A stretch of 5,229 bases of DNA from positions 1-5,229 of the forward strand of contig JANOAX010000251.1 of the NCBI GenBank assembly GCA_031411335.1. Reading direction: 5' to 3'. Positions 1 through 5,229 of this stretch are shown piece by piece. The notes under the pieces were generated by a model, which searched no databases, had not been told where the DNA came from, and saw only the letters and a list, made by a program, of their open reading frames with translations. Source of the stretch: JAJTFW01 sp031411335. Lineage in GTDB: Bacteria; Bacteroidota; Bacteroidia; AKYH767-A; OLB10. Position numbers and translations under genes: made by a program. Numbering within the stretch: the first letter of the stretch is position 1; every line of letters starts with the position of its first letter.

Positions 1-872
1 CATTGAGTGAAGGGATCAGTAAAGGAGCTCCCTCTTTCCGTGAATTCATTACCCATGTGATTCCCAAAAGCGTAGTTGAAGCGATGGCCAATAATGAGAT
101 ATTGCCCATTGTTGTTTTCTCTATTTTCTTTGGCATTGGAACCGCTGCTATGGGTGATAAAGCGAAGTCGATTGTAAATGCAATGGATGCTTTAGGTCAT
201 GTCATGTTTAAGGTAACTAATTATGTGATGTTGTTTGCTCCCTTTGGTGTTTTTGGTGCCATAGCAGCAGTAGTTGCAAAACAAGGGTTGGGAATTATTG
301 GCGGATATATTTATTTGATCGCCTGCTTTTATTTTGGATTGCTCTTTTTCGCCTTTGTCATTTTAGGCAGTATTTGTTTCTTCTTAAAAATTCCATTCAT
401 CAAACTGTTAAAAGAAATTCGCGAACCCATTTTATTGGCGTTCTCCACGGCATCTTCTGAATCGGCATTTCCAAAAACAGTAGAAGCCTTGGAGAAATAT
501 GGATGCAGCACTCGAATTATTTCCTTCGTACTTCCCTTAGGCTATTCATTTAATTTAGATGGATCCATCATGTACATGACATTCGCCACCGTTTTTATTG
601 CGCAAGCTTACGGAATCGACATGACCATTTCGCAGGAGATTACCATGATGTTAATGTTATTGGTAACGAGCAAAGGAATGGCGGGTGTGCCAAGAGCAAG
701 TTTGGTGGTTATCGCCGGAATGTTGAGCGCGTTTAATATTCCTGAAGCAGGATTATTATTGCTTCTTGGAATTGATCAGTTACTCGACATGGGCAGAAGT
801 GCTACTAACGTTGTTGGAAATGCAGTAGCAACGGCAGTGGTTTGTAAGTGGGAGGGGGAGCTGAAGCAATAG
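1..872 (+). CDS. Dicarboxylate/amino acid:cation symporter (GltP/GltT type), 5'-truncated
   Basis: This is an inner-membrane secondary transporter of the DAACS family, which imports glutamate, aspartate or C4-dicarboxylates using cation gradients. Only the C-terminal 289 residues are visible. The TTG at position 3 is not a real start; the frame runs off the left edge, and roughly 130 N-terminal residues (the first helices) are missing compared with a typical protein of about 420. Numbering from that TTG, the core motifs appear in order: the serine-rich HP1 loop STASSES (148-154), the TM7 motif NLDGS (184-188, equivalent to NMDGT in GltPh), the HP2 loop SKGMAGVP (223-230), and TM8 with D258, D262, R265 and N269. 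R265 aligns with GltPh Arg397, which binds the side-chain carboxylate of acidic substrates. N273 stands where GltPh has the sodium ligand Asp405; from memory, E. coli GltP also has Asn there. The protein ends at TAG 870-872 and no terminator hairpin follows. Family is near certain; substrate and coupling ion are inferred. Confidence 0.95.
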   Translation, partial: LSEGISKGAPSFREFITHVIPKSVVEAMANNEILPIVVFSIFFGIGTAAMGDKAKSIVNAMDALGHVMFKVTNYVMLFAPFGVFGAIAAVVAKQGLGIIGGYIYLIACFYFGLLFFAFVILGSICFFLKIPFIKLLKEIREPILLAFSTASSESAFPKTVEALEKYGCSTRIISFVLPLGYSFNLDGSIMYMTFATVFIAQAYGIDMTISQEITMMLMLLVTSKGMAGVPRASLVVIAGMLSAFNIPEAGLLLLLGIDQLLDMGRSATNVVGNAVATAVVCKWEGELKQ

Positions 873-874
873 GT

Positions 875-928
875 TACGAATTACGAATCTATACGAATGT
901 ACGAATTACGAATACGCTGAAACGCTGA
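875..928. repeat. Short-unit repeat cluster: five TACGAAT heptamers plus an ACGCTGA pair
   Basis: TACGAAT occurs exactly at 875-881, 882-888, 892-898, 900-906 and 907-913. The first two copies abut, as do the last two. ACGCTGA follows at 914-920 and 922-928. The array begins three bases after the stop codon of the symporter and lies between convergent genes. It contains no convincing hairpin or T-tract. I recall similar intergenic repeats from Bacteroidota draft genomes, but I cannot name a family or function. Confidence 0.8.
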
Positions 929-932
929 TACG

Positions 933-983
933 CGAAATGCGAATAAACACGAAATGCGAAATCAGGCGAAATTCGAATAAAAC
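933..983. repeat. 17-bp degenerate tandem repeat, three copies
   Basis: Three units start at 933, 950 and 967, exactly 17 bp apart. They read CGAAATGCGAATAAACA, CGAAATGCGAAATCAGG and CGAAATTCGAATAAAAC. The first 11 bases are identical in units 1 and 2 and differ by one base in unit 3; the last six bases vary. The array continues the CGAA theme of the upstream heptamers, suggesting one low-complexity element. The period is not a multiple of three and no credible gene covers it. Confidence 0.75.
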
Positions 984-1062
984 CAAATTCAAAATATTAA
1001 CCATGATTAAAGTGGGAGTTCGAATATTAGAGGTGCCTTCTCTTAATACGCGACCACTAATT

Positions 1063-1086
1063 TACCAACTTGCCAATCTGCCAATT
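1063..1086. repeat. 8-bp tandem triplet in the convergent gap
   Basis: Three adjacent 8-mers, TACCAACT, TGCCAATC and TGCCAATT, share a T-x-CCAA-x-y pattern. They lie about 80 bp beyond the 17-bp repeat, in the same gap between the symporter gene and the NlpE-like gene. The array is short, so chance cannot be excluded, but its proximity to the other arrays makes it worth recording. Confidence 0.5.
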
Positions 1087-1128
1087 AAAATTTTATTCGG
1101 AGCCAGACATTTAGTCGCAAGAATAATT

Positions 1129-1587
1129 TTACTTGCGCGTCAAGAGATAATTATGGTTGCCTAATATTTCCTGCCCTTGATTGTCCAATTTTTTCAAGAC
1201 AGAATCGCCGATTACTTTATAGTAAAGAGGTGATGATTCTTTTGCAGCAGAAAGTTGAAGTAAGGTTGAAACGCTATCCGATGCAGTGATTCTGGTAAAA
1301 GTACCAGAACGAAGGAAAACTGAATCTGGATTATTTTTTCCCATGTACGTCTCCGTTAGGAAATAACTGAGGCTATCGTCGTTGATAACAAGATTGGTTT
1401 TTATGCCCATACAATCAATGCAAGGAAAGATGCCTTCAAAGGTATACTCTGCTGTGGAAGGAGTGAGTCCTTCAAAAAAATCAGTTTCTACAGTGTCAAC
1501 AGTGATGGTTGCATTTTGTGTGTTTCTTGTACAAGCACTTATTGGCAGTAATCCGATGAGGAGTAACCCCCAAATTAATTTATTCAT
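1129..1587 (-). CDS. NlpE-like lipoprotein (copper resistance NlpE N-terminal domain)
   Basis: A 152-residue lipoprotein. The signal peptide has a hydrophobic stretch (residues 4-15) and a lipobox ISAC, so C19 is the predicted lipidated residue. The mature protein matches the N-terminal domain of NlpE: a Y-x-F-x-G-x-x-P lead-in, the CxxC motif C56-I-D-C59 followed by GIKT, the segment YFLTETYMGK (75-84), then a strand with SGTF (94-97), and a terminal NYLLTRK (146-152). In E. coli, NlpE is an outer-membrane lipoprotein that signals envelope and surface-contact stress to the Cpx system and is linked to copper tolerance. E. coli NlpE is about 236 residues with a second, OB-like domain; this protein has only the first domain. 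The start is ATG at 1585-1587, preceded by A-rich sequence (AAAAAAGAAA) without a Shine-Dalgarno motif. It lies 58 bp downstream of the neighbouring lipoprotein gene, so it may be the last gene of that operon or have its own promoter. Domain call is firm; a copper or signalling role is only inferred. Confidence 0.85.
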   Translation of the reverse strand: MNKLIWGLLLIGLLPISACTRNTQNATITVDTVETDFFEGLTPSTAEYTFEGIFPCIDCMGIKTNLVINDDSLSYFLTETYMGKNNPDSVFLRSGTFTRITASDSVSTLLQLSAAKESSPLYYKVIGDSVLKKLDNQGQEILGNHNYLLTRK

Positions 1588-1645
1588 TTTCTTTTTTAAT
1601 TAGATGGAGCAAAATACAAATTAAAAAGTAATGTTGCAATTGCTT

Positions 1646-2119
1646 TTACTCGGTATATCTTACTTTAACGGTTCCGCTATTGATAACTTTGCTGAGTCCT
1701 AATGGACTTTTTAATGTGCCACTAAAATTAGCTTCTAATAAGTTAGTACTTGTATTGTTGGATAGTATTTGTAGGGTGCAAGGCATTGCGTTTGTGCTTT
1801 CCCAGGCCATTCCAAGTTGATCGGTGTGTAGAATGTGATTCGTGTCAGTAGTCATCGCATACGTTCCAGGTGTTACGTCGTCCAATTCTAGAGTAAATGT
1901 TTCGCCAGTTAATGAGATACCGTTAATGGTCATGATAATGGCTAAATCACCAAATAAGCTAGCATTGGCGCAAGTTTGACTTCCTCCTGATGACCATTTC
2001 AAATGTCCATTTGGTAATTCGCAATTGTCAGTGAGAACATCAGGAAGTACTTCTTTTTCCTTTTCACATGAGGTAAGTATTGAAATGAAAAGGGCTGTAA
2101 AACAAATTATTTTTTTCAT
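1646..2119 (-). CDS. Small lipoprotein, possibly DUF6252-like, function unknown
   Basis: A 157-residue predicted lipoprotein. It has a Lys-Lys N-terminus, a hydrophobic core (residues 4-16) and a lipobox LTSC, so C18 is the predicted lipidated residue. The next residues, EKEKE, are strongly charged and resemble the lipoprotein export signal that sends some Bacteroidota lipoproteins to the cell surface. The mature part looks all-beta, with short strands separated by Gly, Asn and Thr turns. The pattern NGHLKW (37-42), then PGTY (84-87), then FSGTLKSPLGLSKVINSGT (132-150), then a final VKVRYTE resembles Bacteroidota proteins labelled DUF6252. That resemblance is from memory and not tested. Cysteines C33, C50 and C114 remain in the mature part and could form a disulfide. 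The start codon lies 8 bp after the stop of the asmA-like gene, with no Shine-Dalgarno motif, so translation probably follows asmA on one mRNA. No enzymatic motif is visible. Confidence 0.85.
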   Translation of the reverse strand: MKKIICFTALFISILTSCEKEKEVLPDVLTDNCELPNGHLKWSSGGSQTCANASLFGDLAIIMTINGISLTGETFTLELDDVTPGTYAMTTDTNHILHTDQLGMAWESTNAMPCTLQILSNNTSTNLLEANFSGTLKSPLGLSKVINSGTVKVRYTE

Positions 2120-2127
2120 AGATTATA

Positions 2128-4788
2128 TTACTTTTTAGGACCAAAGAGACCTTTCGTTGCATCTTTCAGTTTTTTCTCTGCTTCCTTTTTTAATCTTTCT
2201 TTCTCAGCATTTACTTTTGCCTCAGCTTCTTTTTTCAGTCTTTCTTTTTCGGCATTCACTTTCGCTTCTGCTTCTTTTTTCAATCGATCAGCTTCTTCTT
2301 TCGCTTTGTTTTCTAACTCTTCTTTTTTCTGATTGATTTCTTCTTTTACTTTATCTTTTACTGAGTTGATGAGATTTCCTGCTGTTTCTTTTAGATCAGT
2401 GCTCACCGTAGGCTTCGTCACTGTTCCACCCATCTTCAAATTCAACTTTACATTTTCAGCCATGCTTAAGTTGGCTCCTTTTGAATTGGCACTGGAGATG
2501 AGTCCTCCGATGGCACTACTCGCTGCACCCGGTAATTTGGAAGTAGGAATGTTCATCGCCAACTTATAATTGATGGTTTGATCGAAGCCTGTACTACCTT
2601 CAACCGTTGTTGGGATTCCTACTAAATTCACATCAAAAGGTTTCACAAAGGCTCTTCCATTTTCAATGTTGTAACTAAAGTTTACGTTTTGAATGTTGAG
2701 TTGTTTGAATTGATCAAGTTTGAGGACCTCTGCAACTTTTAGCAACGGGCCAAAACTATTGATGACGACTGATTCTGTACTCAACTTCCCAGCTCCTGTC
2801 ATGGTATTTAAATTGGGTTCCATGTGTTCATTCAGCTTACCATTGATTTGAAGTGATGTGGAGTATTTTCCAGTTGCAAATTCGGCGATAGGAGCCATTT
2901 TTTTTACCGATTCAAAAGTTTTTGCGGTTTGTTGAATATCGAATCCTTTGATGTCCATATCAAAAGACATATTCGCCGATTTACGCTCGGGAGTAGCATA
3001 CGATCCACTCATCTTCATGGTACCTGAAAGTGTATTGAAACTTAGGTTTTCCATGTTGATGGCTTGGTTGCGAATGACCACCTTTCCATTTACATTGTCT
3101 AAAATTAAATTGTCGTAAAGTAATTTGTTGATGGTTAAGTTGGCAGTGAAATCTAAATTGCTTGGAACTTCTATTAATGTCATGGGTGTACTGTCGGCTG
3201 CAGCAGGCGTTGCTGCAGATGTACTGTTGCCATTCAGAGCGACTAAATCTAACAAGCGACTGTTTACGTTTAAGTTTCCTTTTAACGTTTGCTTTTTGAT
3301 GAGGTAAGCTAATAAGTTGTCGAGTCGACCATCAGCACGAACATCACTTTTGCCTAGCATGGCATCAAAATTATTAAGTTCTACAAATTGCGGATTGAAA
3401 GTAAGTTTTACTTCTCTCAAATCATAACCTTGTTTGTTTTCCTTTGTGCTGTAGTTGAAATTATTCAACTGAATTAATCCATCTGCTTGAAAATCTTGAT
3501 AACGTTCTTGTTCAATCGCCGACATTCTACCGTTCACATTCACATTAGCCTTTAATGTTCCTTTCATCGTAGTTCCTTCTTCTAAAGGAACCACTTTACT
3601 AATCGTTGCAAAGTTGATGTCTCCTTTTAAGCTACCTTTTATATCAGCATCACTCACGGGAGTACGCACACTGAATTTAGCATCGAATGGTTGGTTGCCT
3701 AACTCCACATGCAATTTTTGTAGATCGATGATTGTATGATCGGGAACACCATCAGCGTTATTCACGTTCAAATTCAATTGAACGTTATTTACCGCAACGG
3801 GTAAGGATGGATATTGGAAATTTCCATTCTGTACTTTTAAATTTAAACCAAAACCGGGCATCTGCTTTTCATTGTACGTTCCTTTTACAAATGCTTTTAA
3901 TGAAAGTGTACCTGACGATTTCAAATCTTTAAATCCTTCTCTGTAAACACCGGGAACCATCGATAAGAAATTTTTGAATTCGTTTTTACGTGCTTCAAAT
4001 TTCATGTCCATCTTGATGTCGTCGGTAGGCATGGCCACCCATCCATCTACACCTAAAATAAGTTCATTTAATGCAATTTCATTATCCTTAAAAGTGAATT
4101 TCATGTTGGGCATATCCATGTCCAAATCTACTTTCAACCCTGTTTTTGCACGATGTAAATACTTCACGCCGCCAAACCATAAGTTTGCACTAGCAATATC
4201 GGTTTGCGTGCTCAGCACAAATAAATCTTGTGTAAAATCACCTTTGCCTGTATGATTCAAATCGTCCATGAGCATATTAAAATCCATGGATGCATCTTCA
4301 TACGAAATCATTCCGTTGGTAATGCTATATGAACGCAGCGCCACTTTAAATTTGGAAGGTTCACTACTAGCGTCTGTTTTTGAACTATCTTCTTTGGCTA
4401 TATCCCAATTTGCTTTTCCATCTTTCAAAACGATGAGATGAATGCGAGGCTCCTTTAACTGCACAGATTTAATATCAATTTGTCCACCACCAATTACACT
4501 CATGATATCAATCGTAAGTGATAGTTGTTTCATTCCCGCTAACGTATCGCCAGCAAATGGCGCTTGGTTCACAACGCTTAAATCGTTGAGTTCAATGCTG
4601 AGATTAGGGAAACTGCTAAAAATGGTGAGATCATAACTTGCGAAATCAACTTTTGCATTGAGACTTTTGTTGATTTCCTCTTTAACCATGATTTCAATTT
4701 TGCCTTTGTAAACGATAGGTAGGATGAAGGCAGCTGCAAGGAGCAAAACGATTAATGATCCCAGACCAATAAGAATTTTCTTTAACAT
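2128..4788 (-). CDS. AsmA family protein with E/K-rich helical C-terminal tail
   Basis: An 886-residue envelope protein. A single N-terminal membrane helix (about residues 4-27) anchors it in the inner membrane, with the rest in the periplasm. Residues about 28-130 match the AsmA N-terminal region, including SFPNLSIELNDLSV (59-72) and GKANWDI (124-130). The long middle is a run of alternating beta-strand segments, as expected for the repeating beta-groove fold. A Ser/Thr/Ala-rich linker lies near residues 519-535, and an AsmA-like C-terminal domain spans roughly 600-790. E. coli relatives (TamB, YhdP, YdbH) move phospholipids between inner and outer membranes; AsmA affects outer-membrane assembly. 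The same role here is inferred. Residues about 810-878 form a Lys/Glu/Ala-rich helix with two identical 15-residue repeats, and the protein ends GLFGPKK. The start is ATG at 4786-4788, directly before the hydrophobic segment; the upstream bases (CACCCCTTT) contain no Shine-Dalgarno motif. A lipoprotein gene follows 8 bp downstream. Confidence 0.9.
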   Translation of the reverse strand: MLKKILIGLGSLIVLLLAAAFILPIVYKGKIEIMVKEEINKSLNAKVDFASYDLTIFSSFPNLSIELNDLSVVNQAPFAGDTLAGMKQLSLTIDIMSVIGGGQIDIKSVQLKEPRIHLIVLKDGKANWDIAKEDSSKTDASSEPSKFKVALRSYSITNGMISYEDASMDFNMLMDDLNHTGKGDFTQDLFVLSTQTDIASANLWFGGVKYLHRAKTGLKVDLDMDMPNMKFTFKDNEIALNELILGVDGWVAMPTDDIKMDMKFEARKNEFKNFLSMVPGVYREGFKDLKSSGTLSLKAFVKGTYNEKQMPGFGLNLKVQNGNFQYPSLPVAVNNVQLNLNVNNADGVPDHTIIDLQKLHVELGNQPFDAKFSVRTPVSDADIKGSLKGDINFATISKVVPLEEGTTMKGTLKANVNVNGRMSAIEQERYQDFQADGLIQLNNFNYSTKENKQGYDLREVKLTFNPQFVELNNFDAMLGKSDVRADGRLDNLLAYLIKKQTLKGNLNVNSRLLDLVALNGNSTSAATPAAADSTPMTLIEVPSNLDFTANLTINKLLYDNLILDNVNGKVVIRNQAINMENLSFNTLSGTMKMSGSYATPERKSANMSFDMDIKGFDIQQTAKTFESVKKMAPIAEFATGKYSTSLQINGKLNEHMEPNLNTMTGAGKLSTESVVINSFGPLLKVAEVLKLDQFKQLNIQNVNFSYNIENGRAFVKPFDVNLVGIPTTVEGSTGFDQTINYKLAMNIPTSKLPGAASSAIGGLISSANSKGANLSMAENVKLNLKMGGTVTKPTVSTDLKETAGNLINSVKDKVKEEINQKKEELENKAKEEADRLKKEAEAKVNAEKERLKKEAEAKVNAEKERLKKEAEKKLKDATKGLFGPKK
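2191..2280 (-). repeat. Two 45-bp in-frame repeats encoding identical 15-residue helical units
   Basis: Plus-strand blocks 2236-2280 and 2191-2235 each encode KKEAEAKVNAEKERL (AsmA residues 837-851 and 852-866). The two DNA copies differ at eight of 45 positions, and every difference is synonymous. A degenerate further unit follows (KKEAEKKLK, 867-875), and a related segment precedes (KKEELENKAKEEADRL, 821-836). The repeats make up most of the charged C-terminal helix. Confidence 0.9.
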
Positions 4789-4883
4789 AAAGGGGTGTGT
4801 TTATTCTACAACGCAAAAATCGGAATTAATTATGCCGAATCGTGCAGAAAAATAAATGTTTTTGAGAATGGTTTTTAACAATT
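4789..4883. other. 95-bp spacer between aroC and the asmA-like gene
   Basis: This AT-rich spacer separates the aroC stop from the asmA-like start on the minus strand. It must hold either an asmA promoter or a read-through leader. On the minus strand GATTTTTG (4814-4821) differs by one base from the Flavobacterium -7 consensus TAnnTTTG, but no TTG element lies at a fitting distance upstream. I see no reliable promoter, terminator or small gene. Confidence 0.4.
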
Positions 4884-5229
4884 TCAACCTTCCATCTTGG
4901 CCATTTTATTTCGGAGCCAATGATCGGCTAAAACAATGGCACACATAGCTTCCACGATGGGAACCGCACGTGGCAAAACGCAAGGATCGTGTCGGCCTTT
5001 TCCGGCTAATGTGACCGATTTACCCTCTTTGTCAACCGTTTGTTGGGCTTTCATCAAGGTGGAAACCGCTTTAAAAGCCACATTAAAAACCAAATCAGCT
5101 CCATTGCTGATACCGCCTTGTACTCCTCCGCTGTGGTTGGTGATGGTCTTAAATCGAGGGTGACCTTTGCGATCAATTTCAGCTGCAAAAGCATCATTGA
5201 ATTCACTTCCTTTGAGTTTGGTGCCTTCA
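4884..5229 (-). CDS. aroC: Chorismate synthase, C-terminal part (5' end beyond window)
   Basis: Chorismate synthase catalyses the last step of the shikimate pathway: it converts 5-enolpyruvylshikimate 3-phosphate to chorismate by eliminating phosphate, and needs reduced FMN. It acts in the cytoplasm as a tetramer. The 114 visible residues (first full codon 5226-5228) carry the family hallmarks in order: GSEFND (7-12), the TNHSGG and QGGISNG segment (30-43), FNVAFK (48-53), QTVD (63-66), the signature GRHDPC (78-83, near 4980-4997), and PRAVPIVEAM (86-95) followed by ADHWLR (101-106). The conserved Asp of the RHD motif, known to matter for catalysis in this family, is present. The TTG at 5091-5093 is an internal Leu codon and not a start. 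The gene ends at TGA (4884-4886), a normal length past the signature, so the C-terminus looks intact. The asmA-like gene follows 95 bp downstream on the same strand; a functional link is not evident. Confidence 0.97.
   Translation of the reverse strand, partial: EGTKLKGSEFNDAFAAEIDRKGHPRFKTITNHSGGVQGGISNGADLVFNVAFKAVSTLMKAQQTVDKEGKSVTLAGKGRHDPCVLPRAVPIVEAMCAIVLADHWLRNKMAKMEG

Noticed and set aside
1081..1100. Imperfect AT-rich palindrome CCAATTAAAATTTTATTCGG in the convergent gap
   Set aside because: It contains a mismatch and a wobble pair, is mostly A-T pairs, and has no adjacent T-run; too weak to call as a terminator.
1116..1137. Inverted repeat CGCAAG...CTTGCG overlapping the end of the NlpE-like gene
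   Set aside because: The stem is only 6 bp with a 10-base loop, and no T-tract follows on either strand, so an intrinsic terminator is not supported.
937..1164. 75-residue plus-strand open frame across the repeat-filled gap
   Set aside because: It begins inside the 17-bp tandem repeat, runs through the 8-bp triplet and ends antisense to the NlpE-like gene. Its translation has no recognisable domain.
1610..1639. TTG and TATTTTG on the minus strand upstream of the NlpE-like gene, as a Bacteroidota promoter
   Set aside because: The -7 box departs from TAnnTTTG (one base short), and such matches are common in AT-rich DNA. A separate promoter in this 58-bp gap remains possible.
3974..4255. 93-residue plus-strand open frame antisense to the asmA-like gene
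   Set aside because: It is a shadow of a clearly coding minus-strand frame and shows no domain or start signal. The other plus-strand frames inside asmA were dismissed for the same reason.
4815..4838. Minus-strand TCGG...CCGA stem followed by TTTTT, as an aroC terminator
   Set aside because: The stem is just 4 bp with an 11-base AT-rich loop; a chance match is likely.
4936..5163. 75-residue plus-strand open frame opposite aroC
   Set aside because: It is antisense to the conserved chorismate synthase signature region, which explains its openness.

Overview
The window looks like ordinary chromosomal DNA of a member of the Bacteroidota, perhaps a Flavobacteriales-like lineage. This is inferred from moderately AT-rich DNA, start codons preceded by A-rich sequence rather than a Shine-Dalgarno motif, two short lipoproteins (one with the charged post-cysteine tail typical of this phylum), and a large AsmA-family protein with a long charged C-terminal tail. 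The species cannot be named from this sequence.

Layout, left to right. Positions 1-872 (+) hold the C-terminal two thirds of a glutamate/aspartate-type dicarboxylate:cation symporter (GltP/GltT family) whose 5' end lies outside the window. Positions 873-1128 are a 256-bp gap between convergent genes, filled with short degenerate repeats: five TACGAAT heptamers, an ACGCTGA pair, a 17-bp tandem repeat in three copies, and an 8-bp tandem triplet. Positions 1129-4788 (-) hold three envelope genes in the order asmA-like, small lipoprotein, NlpE-like lipoprotein. Spacings are 8 bp and 58 bp, so at least the first two are probably co-transcribed. Positions 4884-5229 (-) are the C-terminal 114 residues of chorismate synthase (aroC), which continues beyond the right edge.

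Functionally the window combines a housekeeping shikimate-pathway enzyme, an acidic amino acid or dicarboxylate importer, and a small group of cell-envelope genes: one inner-membrane-anchored AsmA protein and two lipoproteins. There is no sign of a mobile element, CRISPR array, RNA gene, toxin-antitoxin pair or defence island. I do not see an undescribed system here. The points most worth a second look are the repeat-filled convergent gap, the perfectly conserved 15-residue repeats in the AsmA tail, the Asn at a sodium-site position of the symporter, and the contrasting lipoprotein sorting signals.
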